From SZUA-365 sp964635845 (GTDB taxonomy: Bacteria > Bacteroidota > Ignavibacteria > SZUA-365), in assembly GCA_964635845.1 (NCBI GenBank), contig CAZWNO010000143.1:1-8931 (forward strand): DNA of 8,931 nt, read 5' to 3'. The notes under the pieces were generated by a model. The model saw nothing but the letters and a program-made list of their open reading frames with translations, was not told where the DNA came from and searched no databases. The translations under genes and the position numbers were made by a program. This document shows, in pieces, positions 1 to 6,865 of the stretch; within the stretch, counting starts at the first letter, position 1; each line of letters opens with the position of its first letter.

Positions 1-94
1 CGTTCAATCCGCGTTCATCCGCGTTCATCCGCGTTCAATCCGCGTTCATCCGCGTGCAATCCGCGTTCAATCCGCGTTCATCTGCGTTCCCCCG
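1..94. repeat. Short tandem array of alternating 10- and 11-bp units
   Basis: Nine consecutive units are visible, each beginning CGT. The 11-bp form is CGTTCAATCCG and the 10-bp form CGTTCATCCG, differing by one A. Unit starts are 1, 12, 22, 32, 43, 53, 64, 75 and 85, giving lengths 11, 10, 10, 11, 10, 11, 11, 10, 10 (mean 10.4). Unit 6 has a T-to-G change, and the last two units decay (CGTTCATCTG, CGTTCCCCCG). The array is cut by the left edge, so its full length is unknown. It begins 14 nt beyond the stop codon of the Ppx/GppA gene and holds no reading frame. There are no spacers, so it is not a CRISPR. It may be a spreading intergenic repeat or a helically phased protein-binding array; function is unknown. 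Confidence 0.9.
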
Positions 95-108
95 CGCATG
101 CTGTGATT

Positions 109-1668
109 TCAGGGGGTTTCTACGATGAGACGGACCGGCTTCCGGAAGAATTCCTCGAACAACTCCTTGCGGCGCGCGGCGCCCCAGAGTTCGATGCCGG
201 GGTCGGTGTCGCGCTTGAGCGCGAGGCGCAGGTCGATGCCGCCGTCACGGTGCTCGGCGGTGATGGCGGTGAAGATGTCCTGATGCCGGCGGTCGAGTCC
301 GTCGGCGATGCGCAGGAGCGCGGCGAGCGCGCGGACAATGTGCTGATCGCGCTCGCCCAGCTGGGGAAATCCCTCGTGTTTCACCCTGGGGTGGCTCTTG
401 CGATGGTATCGTGCGACGTTGGCGATAATCGCGATTTCCCGGTCCGTAAATCCCAGAAGTTCGCTGTGGCGGATGAGATAGTAGCTGTGCTTGTGATGCT
501 GCGCGTGCGAGATGTGGTAGCCGATGTCGTGCAGCACGGAGGCGGCCTCGAGGTATTCGCGCTCGGCGTTGCCGAGTCCGTGCAGCGCGTGCAGCTGATC
601 GAACAGCGAGAGCGCCATGCGGCGCACGGTGGCGGCGTGCCGGGACTCGTACTGGCACGCCTCGGCGAGATGGTAGATCGAGGTCTTGCGGACGTCGGTC
701 AGATGCGCCACGAGACGCTCCTCGCCGGCCAGCTTCTGCACGGTATCCAGGAGGATTCCCTCGCGCAGCGCGTAGACGCTGGTGACTATTTCCTTCAACC
801 GAAGCCGCTCGAAGATCTGTTCGAGTATCAGCAGTCCGGCCACGACGATATCTGCGCGGGCGGGATCGATGCCCGGAAGCTCGCGCCGCTCCTCGACGGT
901 CCTGGCAGTGAGCACGGTGTCGACCAACGCGTCGAGATCCTGCCGGCGGATGGTCATGGCGTTCGGATCGCTGTCCTGAGTCACGCCCTGCGCGGCGAGA
1001 ATCATCGTGGCAGCGCTGAGGATCGTGCCGGAGGCCCCGACCACCGTGTCGAACGGATGCCGCTTCGTCGCGCGCGCGATGGGATCGAGCGCGCCGGCGA
1101 GGAATGCCCGGCACTCCTCCACGCTGCGGGATTTGACGACGCTGCCGCGAAAGAAGCGGCGCGTCAGACGCACGGCGCCGATCTTCAGGCTGTTCACGTA
1201 CTGCACCGCGCCTTCGCGACCGACGAGGAATTCGGTGGAACCGCCGCCGATGTCGGTCAGCAGTATCGGTCTCCGGTACACGGGCAGCGCCTGCATGACG
1301 CCGAGATAGATGAGCCGCGCCTCCTCGAATCCGCTGACCACCTCGATCTCGAGGTCGAGGTCCCTGCGCGCGCGCTCGAGCAGCGCGTCGCGGTTGAGCG
1401 CTTCGCGCACGGCGCTGGTCGCCACGGCGCGCACGGGGGCATTCATGCTCTGCGCGAGCTGCAGGAAACGCCGCAGTGTCGCCATCGCGCGGTCGATCGA
1501 CGGCGCGCTCAGATGCTTCAGGTCGGTCATACCCTCGCCGAGACGCACGACCTCCTTGTCCTTGCCGAGGACGGTGAACTTCCCGTTGTCCTTCACGTCG
1601 GCGACGACGAGGTGCAACGAGTTCGTTCCGATATCGATGGCCGCAAGCCGGCGGGGCGCGTCAGGCAT
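109..1668 (-). CDS. Ppx/GppA family phosphatase with C-terminal HD domain
   Basis: This 519-residue protein probably hydrolyses exopolyphosphate and/or converts pppGpp to ppGpp in the cytoplasm. Residues 10-20 (AIDIGTNSLHL) are the first phosphate-binding loop of the actin-like ATPase fold. SGFEEARLIYLGV at 112-124 carries the conserved glutamate region, and TDIGGGSTEF at 138-147 is the second phosphate loop. The C-terminal part is an HD-type helical domain, with a histidine near 344, LHDIGYH at 379-385, ARYH near 419-422 and IADGLDR at 454-460. Length matches two-domain Ppx/GppA enzymes (about 500 residues). Sequence alone does not separate Ppx from GppA, so no symbol is given. The ATG overlaps the end of the upstream glycosyltransferase gene by 8 nt, and AGGAGG lies 12 nt upstream (1681-1686), somewhat far. 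It is the last gene before the tandem array, and no intrinsic terminator is visible after it. Confidence 0.93.
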   Translation of the reverse strand: MPDAPRRLAAIDIGTNSLHLVVADVKDNGKFTVLGKDKEVVRLGEGMTDLKHLSAPSIDRAMATLRRFLQLAQSMNAPVRAVATSAVREALNRDALLERARRDLDLEIEVVSGFEEARLIYLGVMQALPVYRRPILLTDIGGGSTEFLVGREGAVQYVNSLKIGAVRLTRRFFRGSVVKSRSVEECRAFLAGALDPIARATKRHPFDTVVGASGTILSAATMILAAQGVTQDSDPNAMTIRRQDLDALVDTVLTARTVEERRELPGIDPARADIVVAGLLILEQIFERLRLKEIVTSVYALREGILLDTVQKLAGEERLVAHLTDVRKTSIYHLAEACQYESRHAATVRRMALSLFDQLHALHGLGNAEREYLEAASVLHDIGYHISHAQHHKHSYYLIRHSELLGFTDREIAIIANVARYHRKSHPRVKHEGFPQLGERDQHIVRALAALLRIADGLDRRHQDIFTAITAEHRDGGIDLRLALKRDTDPGIELWGAARRKELFEEFFRKPVRLIVETP

Positions 1669-2803
1669 GATATTCCAGTTCCTCCTCGCGCTGCTTGCGG
1701 CGATGCTCCGCCTCGCGGAGCATCTCGATCAGCACTTGCCAGACCTTTTCGATCGAGATGGTGTTGACGTCGTTTCTCGCGCCGAGGATGAAACGGTGCC
1801 CGTCGCCCGGAGGCGCCCACTGCAGGGGATCGGTCGGACCGAAGAGGCTCAGCGTGGGCGTGCCGACGCCGGCGCTCACATGCATCATGCCGGTGTCGTT
1901 GGAAACGTAGACGTCGCAGTTGCGGATCACCGCCGCCACCTGACGGATGGGTTCGTTCTGCATGACGAGGCAGGCGTTGGGCATGTTCAGCGTCATCTCC
2001 CGCAGGGGTTCCTCGTCATCGGGCCCGGCGGTGATCACGATGAACGCACCGAAGATCTCCGCGCAGCGATTGGCGATTTCCGCGAAGCGCAGGGCGTCCC
2101 AGCGGTTCGGCAGCTTGGCCGCGCCCGGATGGAATCCCACGACCAGGCCGGGTTCTCCCTGCTTGCGCGCAATCATTTCCGCGCCGCGCTGCACCTCCTC
2201 GTCGGACAGGCCGATCTCGAGTTCGTTCGATACCGGCTCCGGCACGAGGATGGAAGCGACGTCGAGATTGCGGAGCGTCTGATGCCGCGTCGGATCCGCG
2301 CGCCAGTCGAGTTCCGCGCGCACGTTGTAGAAATAGGATGTGTGGTTCCTTTTCCCGTTCAGCACGCCCGGACCGATGCGCCGCCGCGCGCCGGAGAGGA
2401 AGGTGAGCACGTCGCTCGTGACAGACATCGAGACGGTCGACGGCGTGATCGCCAGATCGAAGTGCCGCTTCTTGAGCGCGCGTCCGAAGCGCCAGACCTG
2501 CAGGGGATTGCGGAGGAATTTCGCCTTGTCGTAAACGATGATCTCGTCGAGGTAGGGTGCGCCGCGGAGGATTTCGCTGTTGAGCGGACGCGCCAGCAGC
2601 GCGATTTGCGCGGCGGGATAGGTCGCGCGGAGCGCGCGCAGGAGCGGCACCGCGCAGAGCATGTCGCCGAGCTGATTGTGCTGCCGCACGACGAGGATGT
2701 TGTGCACCGTGTCGCGCGGCACCGTGGTGACCGTGCCCACATGGACGAACAGGCGGAAGAAGCCGAACAGCAGACGCTTGAAGGATTTCTCAAGAAATTT
2801 CAT
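1661..2803 (-). CDS. Glycosyltransferase family 9 (heptosyltransferase-like)
   Basis: This 380-residue protein resembles ADP-heptose:LPS heptosyltransferases (GT9, GT-B fold), which add sugars to the lipopolysaccharide core at the inner face of the inner membrane. ILVVRQHNQLGDMLCAVPLL (36-55) is the N-terminal acceptor-side motif, and its Asp47 aligns with the usual catalytic Asp. HPGAAKLPNRW (225-235) and SNDTGMMHVSAGVGTPT (301-317) followed by LFGPTDP form the nucleotide-sugar site. The first 33 residues are an extra basic/hydrophobic stretch ahead of the usual start of the fold and could lie on the membrane. The C-terminus (about 363-378) is charged and coiled-coil-like. GGAG lies 8 nt before the ATG, supporting this start. 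The gene starts 17 nt after the small membrane-protein gene. The exact sugar donor and acceptor cannot be read from the sequence. Confidence 0.9.
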   Translation of the reverse strand: MKFLEKSFKRLLFGFFRLFVHVGTVTTVPRDTVHNILVVRQHNQLGDMLCAVPLLRALRATYPAAQIALLARPLNSEILRGAPYLDEIIVYDKAKFLRNPLQVWRFGRALKKRHFDLAITPSTVSMSVTSDVLTFLSGARRRIGPGVLNGKRNHTSYFYNVRAELDWRADPTRHQTLRNLDVASILVPEPVSNELEIGLSDEEVQRGAEMIARKQGEPGLVVGFHPGAAKLPNRWDALRFAEIANRCAEIFGAFIVITAGPDDEEPLREMTLNMPNACLVMQNEPIRQVAAVIRNCDVYVSNDTGMMHVSAGVGTPTLSLFGPTDPLQWAPPGDGHRFILGARNDVNTISIEKVWQVLIEMLREAEHRRKQREEELEYHA

Positions 2804-2820
2804 ACGCCGCGCTCCGTTGT

Positions 2821-3015
2821 TCAGGAGTCACCCTGTGTACCCGAGCTGTCGTCGACTTCCTCGTACTGCGCGTCGACGGCCTTTCCGTCATAGCGCCCGT
2901 TTCGCGGAGCCCGCTGAAACGAAGACGCGCTGCGCCTGCCTCCGGTGAGAAGGCGGTAGAGTTTGAAGATCGCCCAGCTGATCATGCCGATGAGGAGTAT
3001 GCGGAAGAACATCAT
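2821..3015 (-). CDS. Small single-pass membrane protein, unrecognised family
   Basis: This 64-residue protein has one hydrophobic helix at about residues 3-20 (FFRILLIGMISWAIFKLY), then a basic linker (about 21-41) and an acidic tail containing YDGKAVDAQYEEVDD (42-56). By the positive-inside rule the tail should be cytoplasmic. It begins ATGATG, and the TGA of the upstream deoxynucleoside kinase lies inside those six bases (4-nt overlap from the first ATG), a strong sign of coupled translation and that this short frame is real. It ends 17 nt before the glycosyltransferase gene. Comparable tiny proteins with a helix plus a 'DA-YEE' tail occur in FCB-group genomes as far as I recall, but I cannot name a family or a function. 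Confidence 0.75.
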   Translation of the reverse strand: MMFFRILLIGMISWAIFKLYRLLTGGRRSASSFQRAPRNGRYDGKAVDAQYEEVDDSSGTQGDS

Positions 3016-3671
3016 GAGTCCCGGGATACGCGTGACATGGGAGTGTAGTACTCGACGGCGGCGTGATGCGGTTTGAGAATCTCGCGGATCAGTTCGTCGA
3101 GATGGTCCTCGTGCTTGACGAAATCGATTTCCGTGGCGTTCACGATGAGCAGGGGCGTGGTCTTGTACCGGAAGAAGAAATAATTGTACGCATCGTTCAG
3201 ATCGTTGATGTACTTGCGCGACATCGCGCGCTCGAAATCGCGTCCCCGGTGCCGGATGTTCTGCATCAGTCGGTCCACCGACGACTGGAGGTATACGACA
3301 AGGTCGGGCTTCGCGAGATTCTTCTCCATGTTGGCCGCAAGCTGGTCGTAGAGATGCAGCTCGTCGTTCTGCAGATTGAGATGCGCGAAGATCTTGTCTT
3401 TCTCGAAAATGTAGTCGGTGATGAGGAACTCGGCGAAGAGGTCCTGCTGCGAGAGAGCCTGCAGCTGCTTGTAGCGCGTGAGCAGGAAGAACAGCTGCGT
3501 CTGGAATGCGTAGCGCTCGGGATTCTGGTAGAAGCGCTCGAGGAAGGGATTGTCTTCGAACTTCTCGAGCACCAGCTCTCCGCCCAGCCGCTCGTGCAGC
3601 AGGCGCGTCAGGCTGGTCTTGCCCGCGCCGATCACTCCTTCGATGGCGATATACCGGATGTCATGCGGCAT
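3012..3671 (-). CDS. Deoxynucleoside kinase (deoxyadenosine/deoxyguanosine kinase type)
   Basis: This 219-residue cytoplasmic enzyme probably phosphorylates deoxynucleosides to dNMPs for salvage. The P-loop GVIGAGKTS is at 12-20, directly after the first strand. TDYIFEKDKIFA (85-96) occupies the position of the DRS/ERS substrate motif, and the arginine-rich IRHRGRDFE (139-147) is the LID segment that closes over phosphate. Length matches the dCK/dGK/TK2-like family (about 200-230). Substrate preference (dA, dG or dC) cannot be assigned. It starts 21 nt after folK and overlaps the next small gene by 4 nt. A folK-dNK neighbourhood is, to my knowledge, common in Bacteroidota/Chlorobiota-type bacteria and links folate-dependent dTMP synthesis with dNTP salvage. 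The ribosome-binding site is weak (AGAGACAGAAC before ATG). Confidence 0.9.
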   Translation of the reverse strand: MPHDIRYIAIEGVIGAGKTSLTRLLHERLGGELVLEKFEDNPFLERFYQNPERYAFQTQLFFLLTRYKQLQALSQQDLFAEFLITDYIFEKDKIFAHLNLQNDELHLYDQLAANMEKNLAKPDLVVYLQSSVDRLMQNIRHRGRDFERAMSRKYINDLNDAYNYFFFRYKTTPLLIVNATEIDFVKHEDHLDELIREILKPHHAAVEYYTPMSRVSRDS

Positions 3672-3689
3672 GTTCTGTCTCTGGATGCG

Positions 3690-3736
3690 CCCTCACCGCG
3701 GCGAGGGGGGAACGCCTGCCCGCCGGGGAGCCGGCG
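3690..3736. repeat. Two adjacent GC-rich inverted repeats at the folK 3' end
   Basis: The first is an 18-nt near-palindrome at 3690-3707 (arms CCCTC/GAGGG around CCGCGG, one mismatched pair). The second is a perfect 6-bp stem with a 4-nt loop at 3721-3736 (CGCCGG-GGAG-CCGGCG). Together they encode the proline/arginine-rich last residues of FolK and span its stop codon. They resemble REP-like palindromes that settle at gene ends, but only one copy is visible here. No T-run follows on the transcribed strand, so they are not an intrinsic terminator. Confidence 0.55.
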
Positions 3737-4319
3737 CGAGGACGATGCCCGTTTCAACGGCACCGCCCGTATCGGAGCAGCGCCGCGCGAGTTCGATGAT
3801 TGTCGCCTTCGCGACGGGATGCACGACCCCGCCCGCGATTTCGCGCAGCGGCAGCAGGACGAAATTCCGCTCCGTCATTGACGGGTGCGGAATCGTGAGT
3901 CCTTCCTGCTTGAGCACGATGTTGCCGTACAGCAGGATGTCGATGTCGATGATGCGCGGACCGTTGCGCCGCACCTCGACGCGTCCCATATCGCGCTCGA
4001 TGCCCTTCACGGCGCCCAGCAGCTGGAAGGGCTGCAGCACGGTGCGGATCTCCACGGCGCAGTTGTAGAATGAATCCTGGGCGATGTCGCCCCAGGGCTC
4101 TGTTTCGAAGATCTGCGAGCAGCGGAACACGTCGGTCTCCGGAAGCGCATGCAGCGCGTCGAGCGCCTGCTGCAGCATGGCCCTGCGGTCGCCGAGGTTC
4201 GATCCCAGGCCGAGGTACACCGCCTGCGGCGCCATCGCCGTGGGCTGCGCCTCGGTGATGTCCTGCCACGATGCCAGCAGGTGTCCGTATGTATCCGGGG
4301 GAAGATTAACGATGCTCAT
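3693..4319 (-). CDS. folK: 2-amino-4-hydroxy-6-hydroxymethyldihydropteridine pyrophosphokinase (HPPK)
   Basis: HPPK transfers pyrophosphate from ATP to 6-hydroxymethyl-7,8-dihydropterin, the step after FolB in folate synthesis. From the long start, GLGSNLGD is at 37-44, FETEPWG at 71-77 and RNGPRIIDIDILLYG at 118-132, where Asp125 and Asp127 correspond to the Mg-binding Asp pair. The frame from 4319 gives 208 residues. The family normally begins just before the GLGSNLGD strand, so an internal ATG at 4233-4235 (180 residues) is a strong alternative. The long start has GGAAG close upstream and would overlap folB by 14 nt; the short start has only a distant GAGG. The C-terminal tail (about 194-208, Pro/Arg-rich) exceeds the usual end and is encoded by two inverted repeats. 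The enzyme identity is secure; the start is not. Confidence 0.92.
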   Translation of the reverse strand: MSIVNLPPDTYGHLLASWQDITEAQPTAMAPQAVYLGLGSNLGDRRAMLQQALDALHALPETDVFRCSQIFETEPWGDIAQDSFYNCAVEIRTVLQPFQLLGAVKGIERDMGRVEVRRNGPRIIDIDILLYGNIVLKQEGLTIPHPSMTERNFVLLPLREIAGGVVHPVAKATIIELARRCSDTGGAVETGIVLAPAPRRAGVPPSPR

Positions 4320-4674
4320 TGACTTCCACTTCCACGAAATCGATGACGCCCTTGAGTGGCACGCCGGGCTTGCGCACGCGCACGGTGACGGCGCGGACGT
4401 CGGGGAATTGCGCGAGCACCGCGAGGGCGATGCGCCGCGAGAGACCCTCGATCAGCTTGAACGTCTCGTTGGTGACGATTTCCTGGATCAGGTTGTATAC
4501 CGCCTCGTAGTTGACGGTGAGATGCAGGTCGTCCTTCTCCGCCGCTGCGCTGAAATCCGTCTCCATTTCCACGTCGATGTGGAAACGTCCGCCGAGGAAG
4601 CGCTCCTCGTGATGATTGCCGTGATAGCCGTAAAAAACCGCGTTCTGAAGCCGGATGAAATGCTTCTTTTCCAT
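4306..4674 (-). CDS. folB: Dihydroneopterin aldolase
   Basis: This 122-residue enzyme cleaves 7,8-dihydroneopterin to 6-hydroxymethyldihydropterin and glycolaldehyde, feeding FolK, which is encoded next. FYGYHGNHHEE (14-24) matches the DHNA N-terminal signature, with Glu24 aligning to the active-site Glu22 of the S. aureus enzyme. TVNYEAVY (53-60), LIEGLSRRIA (74-83) and the lysine in RKPGVPLKG (101-109, Lys102) are the other substrate and catalytic segments. Length is typical (about 120). The start is fixed by an in-frame TAG four codons upstream. The purine-rich GAAAGG abuts the ATG directly, an unusual ribosome-binding arrangement. The gap to gltX is 40 nt, the longest between genes here apart from the alternative folK start. 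Confidence 0.94.
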   Translation of the reverse strand: MEKKHFIRLQNAVFYGYHGNHHEERFLGGRFHIDVEMETDFSAAAEKDDLHLTVNYEAVYNLIQEIVTNETFKLIEGLSRRIALAVLAQFPDVRAVTVRVRKPGVPLKGVIDFVEVEVNEHR

Positions 4675-4688
4675 CCTTTCAAACTACG

Positions 4689-4704
4689 GGAAACGGGTGT
4701 TTCC
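4689..4704. other. Small hairpin between gltX and folB
   Basis: GGAAAC-GGGT-GTTTCC is a perfect 6-bp inverted repeat with a 4-nt loop in the 40-nt gltX-folB gap. No U-run follows in the minus-strand transcript, so termination is unlikely. It could mark an mRNA processing point or be incidental. Confidence 0.35.
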
Positions 4705-4714
4705 TACAAGGCCG

Positions 4715-6127
4715 TCAGGCTTCAGGGACGGGGATCTGCTCCAGTGCGCGCCGCAGGCGGCGCAGGCAGGTCTCGCGGCCGAGCACGGCCATCATGTCGA
4801 AGAGACTGGGCGAAGCCGTCGCGCCGGTGAGCGCCAGACGGAGGGGATGGATGATCTTGCCCGCGCCCAGGCCATTCCGTTCCGCGGTTTCCCGGATCAG
4901 CACTTCCAGCGCCTCCGGTGTGAATTCCGCGTCTTCGAGCAAGGGGAGGAGATCGCCAAGCAGCTCGGGAATGCCGGGCTTCCAGCGCTTGGCGACTCCG
5001 TCCGTATCGTATTCCTCCGGATCACGCCAGAAATAGCGTCCGTTCGTGAAGAAATCCGGCAGCAGCACCATCCGCTCCTTCATCAGCGGCACGACCGCGC
5101 GCAGCCGCTCCTCGTCGACATCCGCGAGATCGGCGGGACGGTACGGCAGGACGCGGCGCAGCAGTTCCTCGTCGCTCATCAGGCGGATATGCTGGCCGTT
5201 CATCCAGCGCAGTTTTTCCTCGTCGAAAACGGAGCTTTTCTTCAGCACACGACGGATGTCGAAACTCTCGACAAGTTCATCGCGGGACATGATCTCGCGG
5301 TCGTCGCCGGGCGACCAGCCGAGCAGCGCCAGGAAATTAAACATGGCCCCGGGCAGGTAGCCGCGCTGCTGGAATTCACCCACCGACGTGGCGCCATGGC
5401 GCTTGGACAGCCGCTTCTTGTCCGCGCCAAGAATAAGAGGAAGATGTCCGAATTGTGGCGCCTCGTAGCCGAGCCCGTGATAGAGCATCACCTGCTTGGG
5501 CGTGTTCGAGAGGTGATCGTCGCCGCGCAGCACGTGCGTGACGCCCATATCGTGATCGTCGACGACGACCGCCATCATGTAGGTCGGAGTGCCGTCGGAA
5601 CGCAGGATCACGAAATCGTCGATCTCCTCGTTGCCGAAGGCCGTCTCGTCGTGCACGATGTCGTTGAATACCGTGCGTCCCTCGGGCACGCGGAAACGCA
5701 GGACGCGCGGCAATCCCGCGGCATCGTTGGCGCTGCGCTGCGCATCGGTCAGATGGCGGCAGGTGCCGTCGTAGAGGAAGGCTCCACCCGCCGCCTCCGC
5801 GGTTCGGCGCTTCTCGTCGAGTGCCTCTGACGTACAGTAGCACCAGTAGGCGTTCCCCTCGGCCAGCAGGCGCAGGCATTCCTGCGTGTGACGCGGTGCG
5901 CGCGCGGACTGTATGAGCGGTTCGCCGTCCCAGTCCACACCCAGCCAGCGAAGTCCGTCGAGGATCTCGCGTGTCATGGCGTCGCTCGAGCGCTGGCGGT
6001 CGGTGTCCTCGATGCGCAGGAGGAAGCGCCCCCCGGAACTGCGGGCGTAGAGCCAGTTGAAAATGGCGGTGCGGGCGCCGCCGACATGGAGATAGCCTGT
6101 GGGCGAAGGTGCGAAGCGGAGAATCAT
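4715..6127 (-). CDS. gltX: Glutamyl-tRNA synthetase
   Basis: This 470-residue class I synthetase charges tRNA-Glu with glutamate in the cytoplasm. FAPSPTGYLHVGG (5-17) holds the HIGH-type motif (HVGG, 14-17), and KRLSKR (238-243) is the KMSKS-type loop. A zinc-knuckle set is visible as Cys96, Cys98, Cys123 and His125 (C-x-C ... C-x-H), the arrangement also seen in E. coli GluRS. Length is typical. The frame stays open to an ATG at 6232, but those 35 extra residues overlap the upstream protease gene and are not synthetase-like. The ATG at 6125-6127 gives the canonical N-terminus and forms a 4-nt ATGA overlap with the protease stop codon. Whether it is strictly discriminating or also charges tRNA-Gln cannot be told from this sequence. 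Confidence 0.96.
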   Translation of the reverse strand: MILRFAPSPTGYLHVGGARTAIFNWLYARSSGGRFLLRIEDTDRQRSSDAMTREILDGLRWLGVDWDGEPLIQSARAPRHTQECLRLLAEGNAYWCYCTSEALDEKRRTAEAAGGAFLYDGTCRHLTDAQRSANDAAGLPRVLRFRVPEGRTVFNDIVHDETAFGNEEIDDFVILRSDGTPTYMMAVVVDDHDMGVTHVLRGDDHLSNTPKQVMLYHGLGYEAPQFGHLPLILGADKKRLSKRHGATSVGEFQQRGYLPGAMFNFLALLGWSPGDDREIMSRDELVESFDIRRVLKKSSVFDEEKLRWMNGQHIRLMSDEELLRRVLPYRPADLADVDEERLRAVVPLMKERMVLLPDFFTNGRYFWRDPEEYDTDGVAKRWKPGIPELLGDLLPLLEDAEFTPEALEVLIRETAERNGLGAGKIIHPLRLALTGATASPSLFDMMAVLGRETCLRRLRRALEQIPVPEA

Positions 6128-6864
6128 GAGCGTATGTGCCTGTCGTTGTGGGGAAGTGGGACCGCCGCGGTCGTCCGGCGCAGCGCGGTGCGCATGACCA
6201 GCAGAAATACGGCGAGGGAAATCGCGCTCCACAGCACACCCCAGACGATGGCCGGAATCCCGGTCATCCCGGCGAGTATGCTCGCATCGGTAAGCCGATC
6301 CTCCAGCGTGAGGAGATCCTCCTTCACGTCGACGAGCGCGTAGAGACAGCTCATGGCGCCAAGGTACTGCACGAGCAGTGCGAGCCAGCGGGCGGGCAGC
6401 CAGCGGGCTGCGGCGACGATCGCCGCGCCGAAGAGCAATCCAAAAATAAGGCCGAAGGAATTGCGCACAAAAAGGACGGTCACCAGCAGCACGAGCACGC
6501 CGACGGCCGCGGCAAGCGCCGGGACTGCGCGCTGACGCAGGGCGAGCAGGAGGATGGCGCCGCCGGACAGCATGCTGCCGAGGTAGCCGCTGGAGACGAT
6601 GACGAAAGGCCAGCCTCCCTGCGTGAGCGCCAGTCCGCCGATGCGGCTGTCGATCTGTATCTCCACCACGCTGCCGCCGGTGAGCAGTGCGGCCGCGGCG
6701 TGGCTGAGTTCGTGCAGCAGCACCACAAACAGCTTCACCGGGTACAGCACGATGGAATGCCAGAAGAAAATCGAGAGCAGCAGCAGTCCGGAAAGCACGA
6801 GCAGCTGCGAACGGGGCGGTGCACCGGGGGGCGTCGTACCGCGCGCGAACAGAAGGCCGCCCAT
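6124..6864 (-). CDS. M50B-type integral-membrane zinc metalloprotease homologue
   Basis: This 246-residue polytopic membrane protein resembles the peptidase M50B-like family related to site-2 proteases. A hydrophobic helix (about 21-38) precedes KLFVVLLHELSHAAAALLTGG (from 44), whose HELSH (51-55) is the zinc-binding HExxH. GYLGSMLSGG (93-102) and RNSFGLIFGLLFG (134-146) are further family-like segments, and several more membrane helices follow to about residue 225. LTDASILAGMTGIP (191-204) contains Asp193, a candidate third zinc ligand (inference). The start at 6864 is favoured because GGAGG lies 9 nt upstream and polA ends 1 nt before the ATG. A longer frame to 7008 would overlap polA by 143 nt with an unlikely N-terminus. 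Its TGA overlaps gltX by 4 nt. Substrate is unknown; proteolytic activity is not proven. Confidence 0.82.
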   Translation of the reverse strand: MGGLLFARGTTPPGAPPRSQLLVLSGLLLLSIFFWHSIVLYPVKLFVVLLHELSHAAAALLTGGSVVEIQIDSRIGGLALTQGGWPFVIVSSGYLGSMLSGGAILLLALRQRAVPALAAAVGVLVLLVTVLFVRNSFGLIFGLLFGAAIVAAARWLPARWLALLVQYLGAMSCLYALVDVKEDLLTLEDRLTDASILAGMTGIPAIVWGVLWSAISLAVFLLVMRTALRRTTAAVPLPHNDRHIRS

Positions 6865-6865
6865 G

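Noticed and set aside
1..94. CRISPR array at the left edge
   Set aside because: The units are 10-11 bp, directly abutting, with no unique spacers and no cas genes.
95..108. Intrinsic terminator after the Ppx/GppA gene
   Set aside because: Only a GCATGC hexamer and no stem-loop with a T-run lies between the stop codon and the tandem array. Termination may occur beyond the left edge or depend on Rho.
103..2893. Long plus-strand open frames opposite the Ppx/GppA and GT9 genes (554 and 527 codons)
   Set aside because: They are antisense shadows typical of high-GC DNA. Their translations are low-complexity with no recognisable motifs, while the minus-strand frames carry complete family motifs.
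3690..3736. Rho-independent terminator between folK and the deoxynucleoside kinase
   Set aside because: The stems are GC-rich, but no U-run follows in the transcript and the downstream gene begins only 21 nt after folK in the same direction.
6128..6232. Upstream start for gltX adding 35 residues
   Set aside because: The extra residues lie inside the coding end of the M50-type gene and are not synthetase-like. The ATG at 6127 gives the normal N-terminus and an ATGA overlap.
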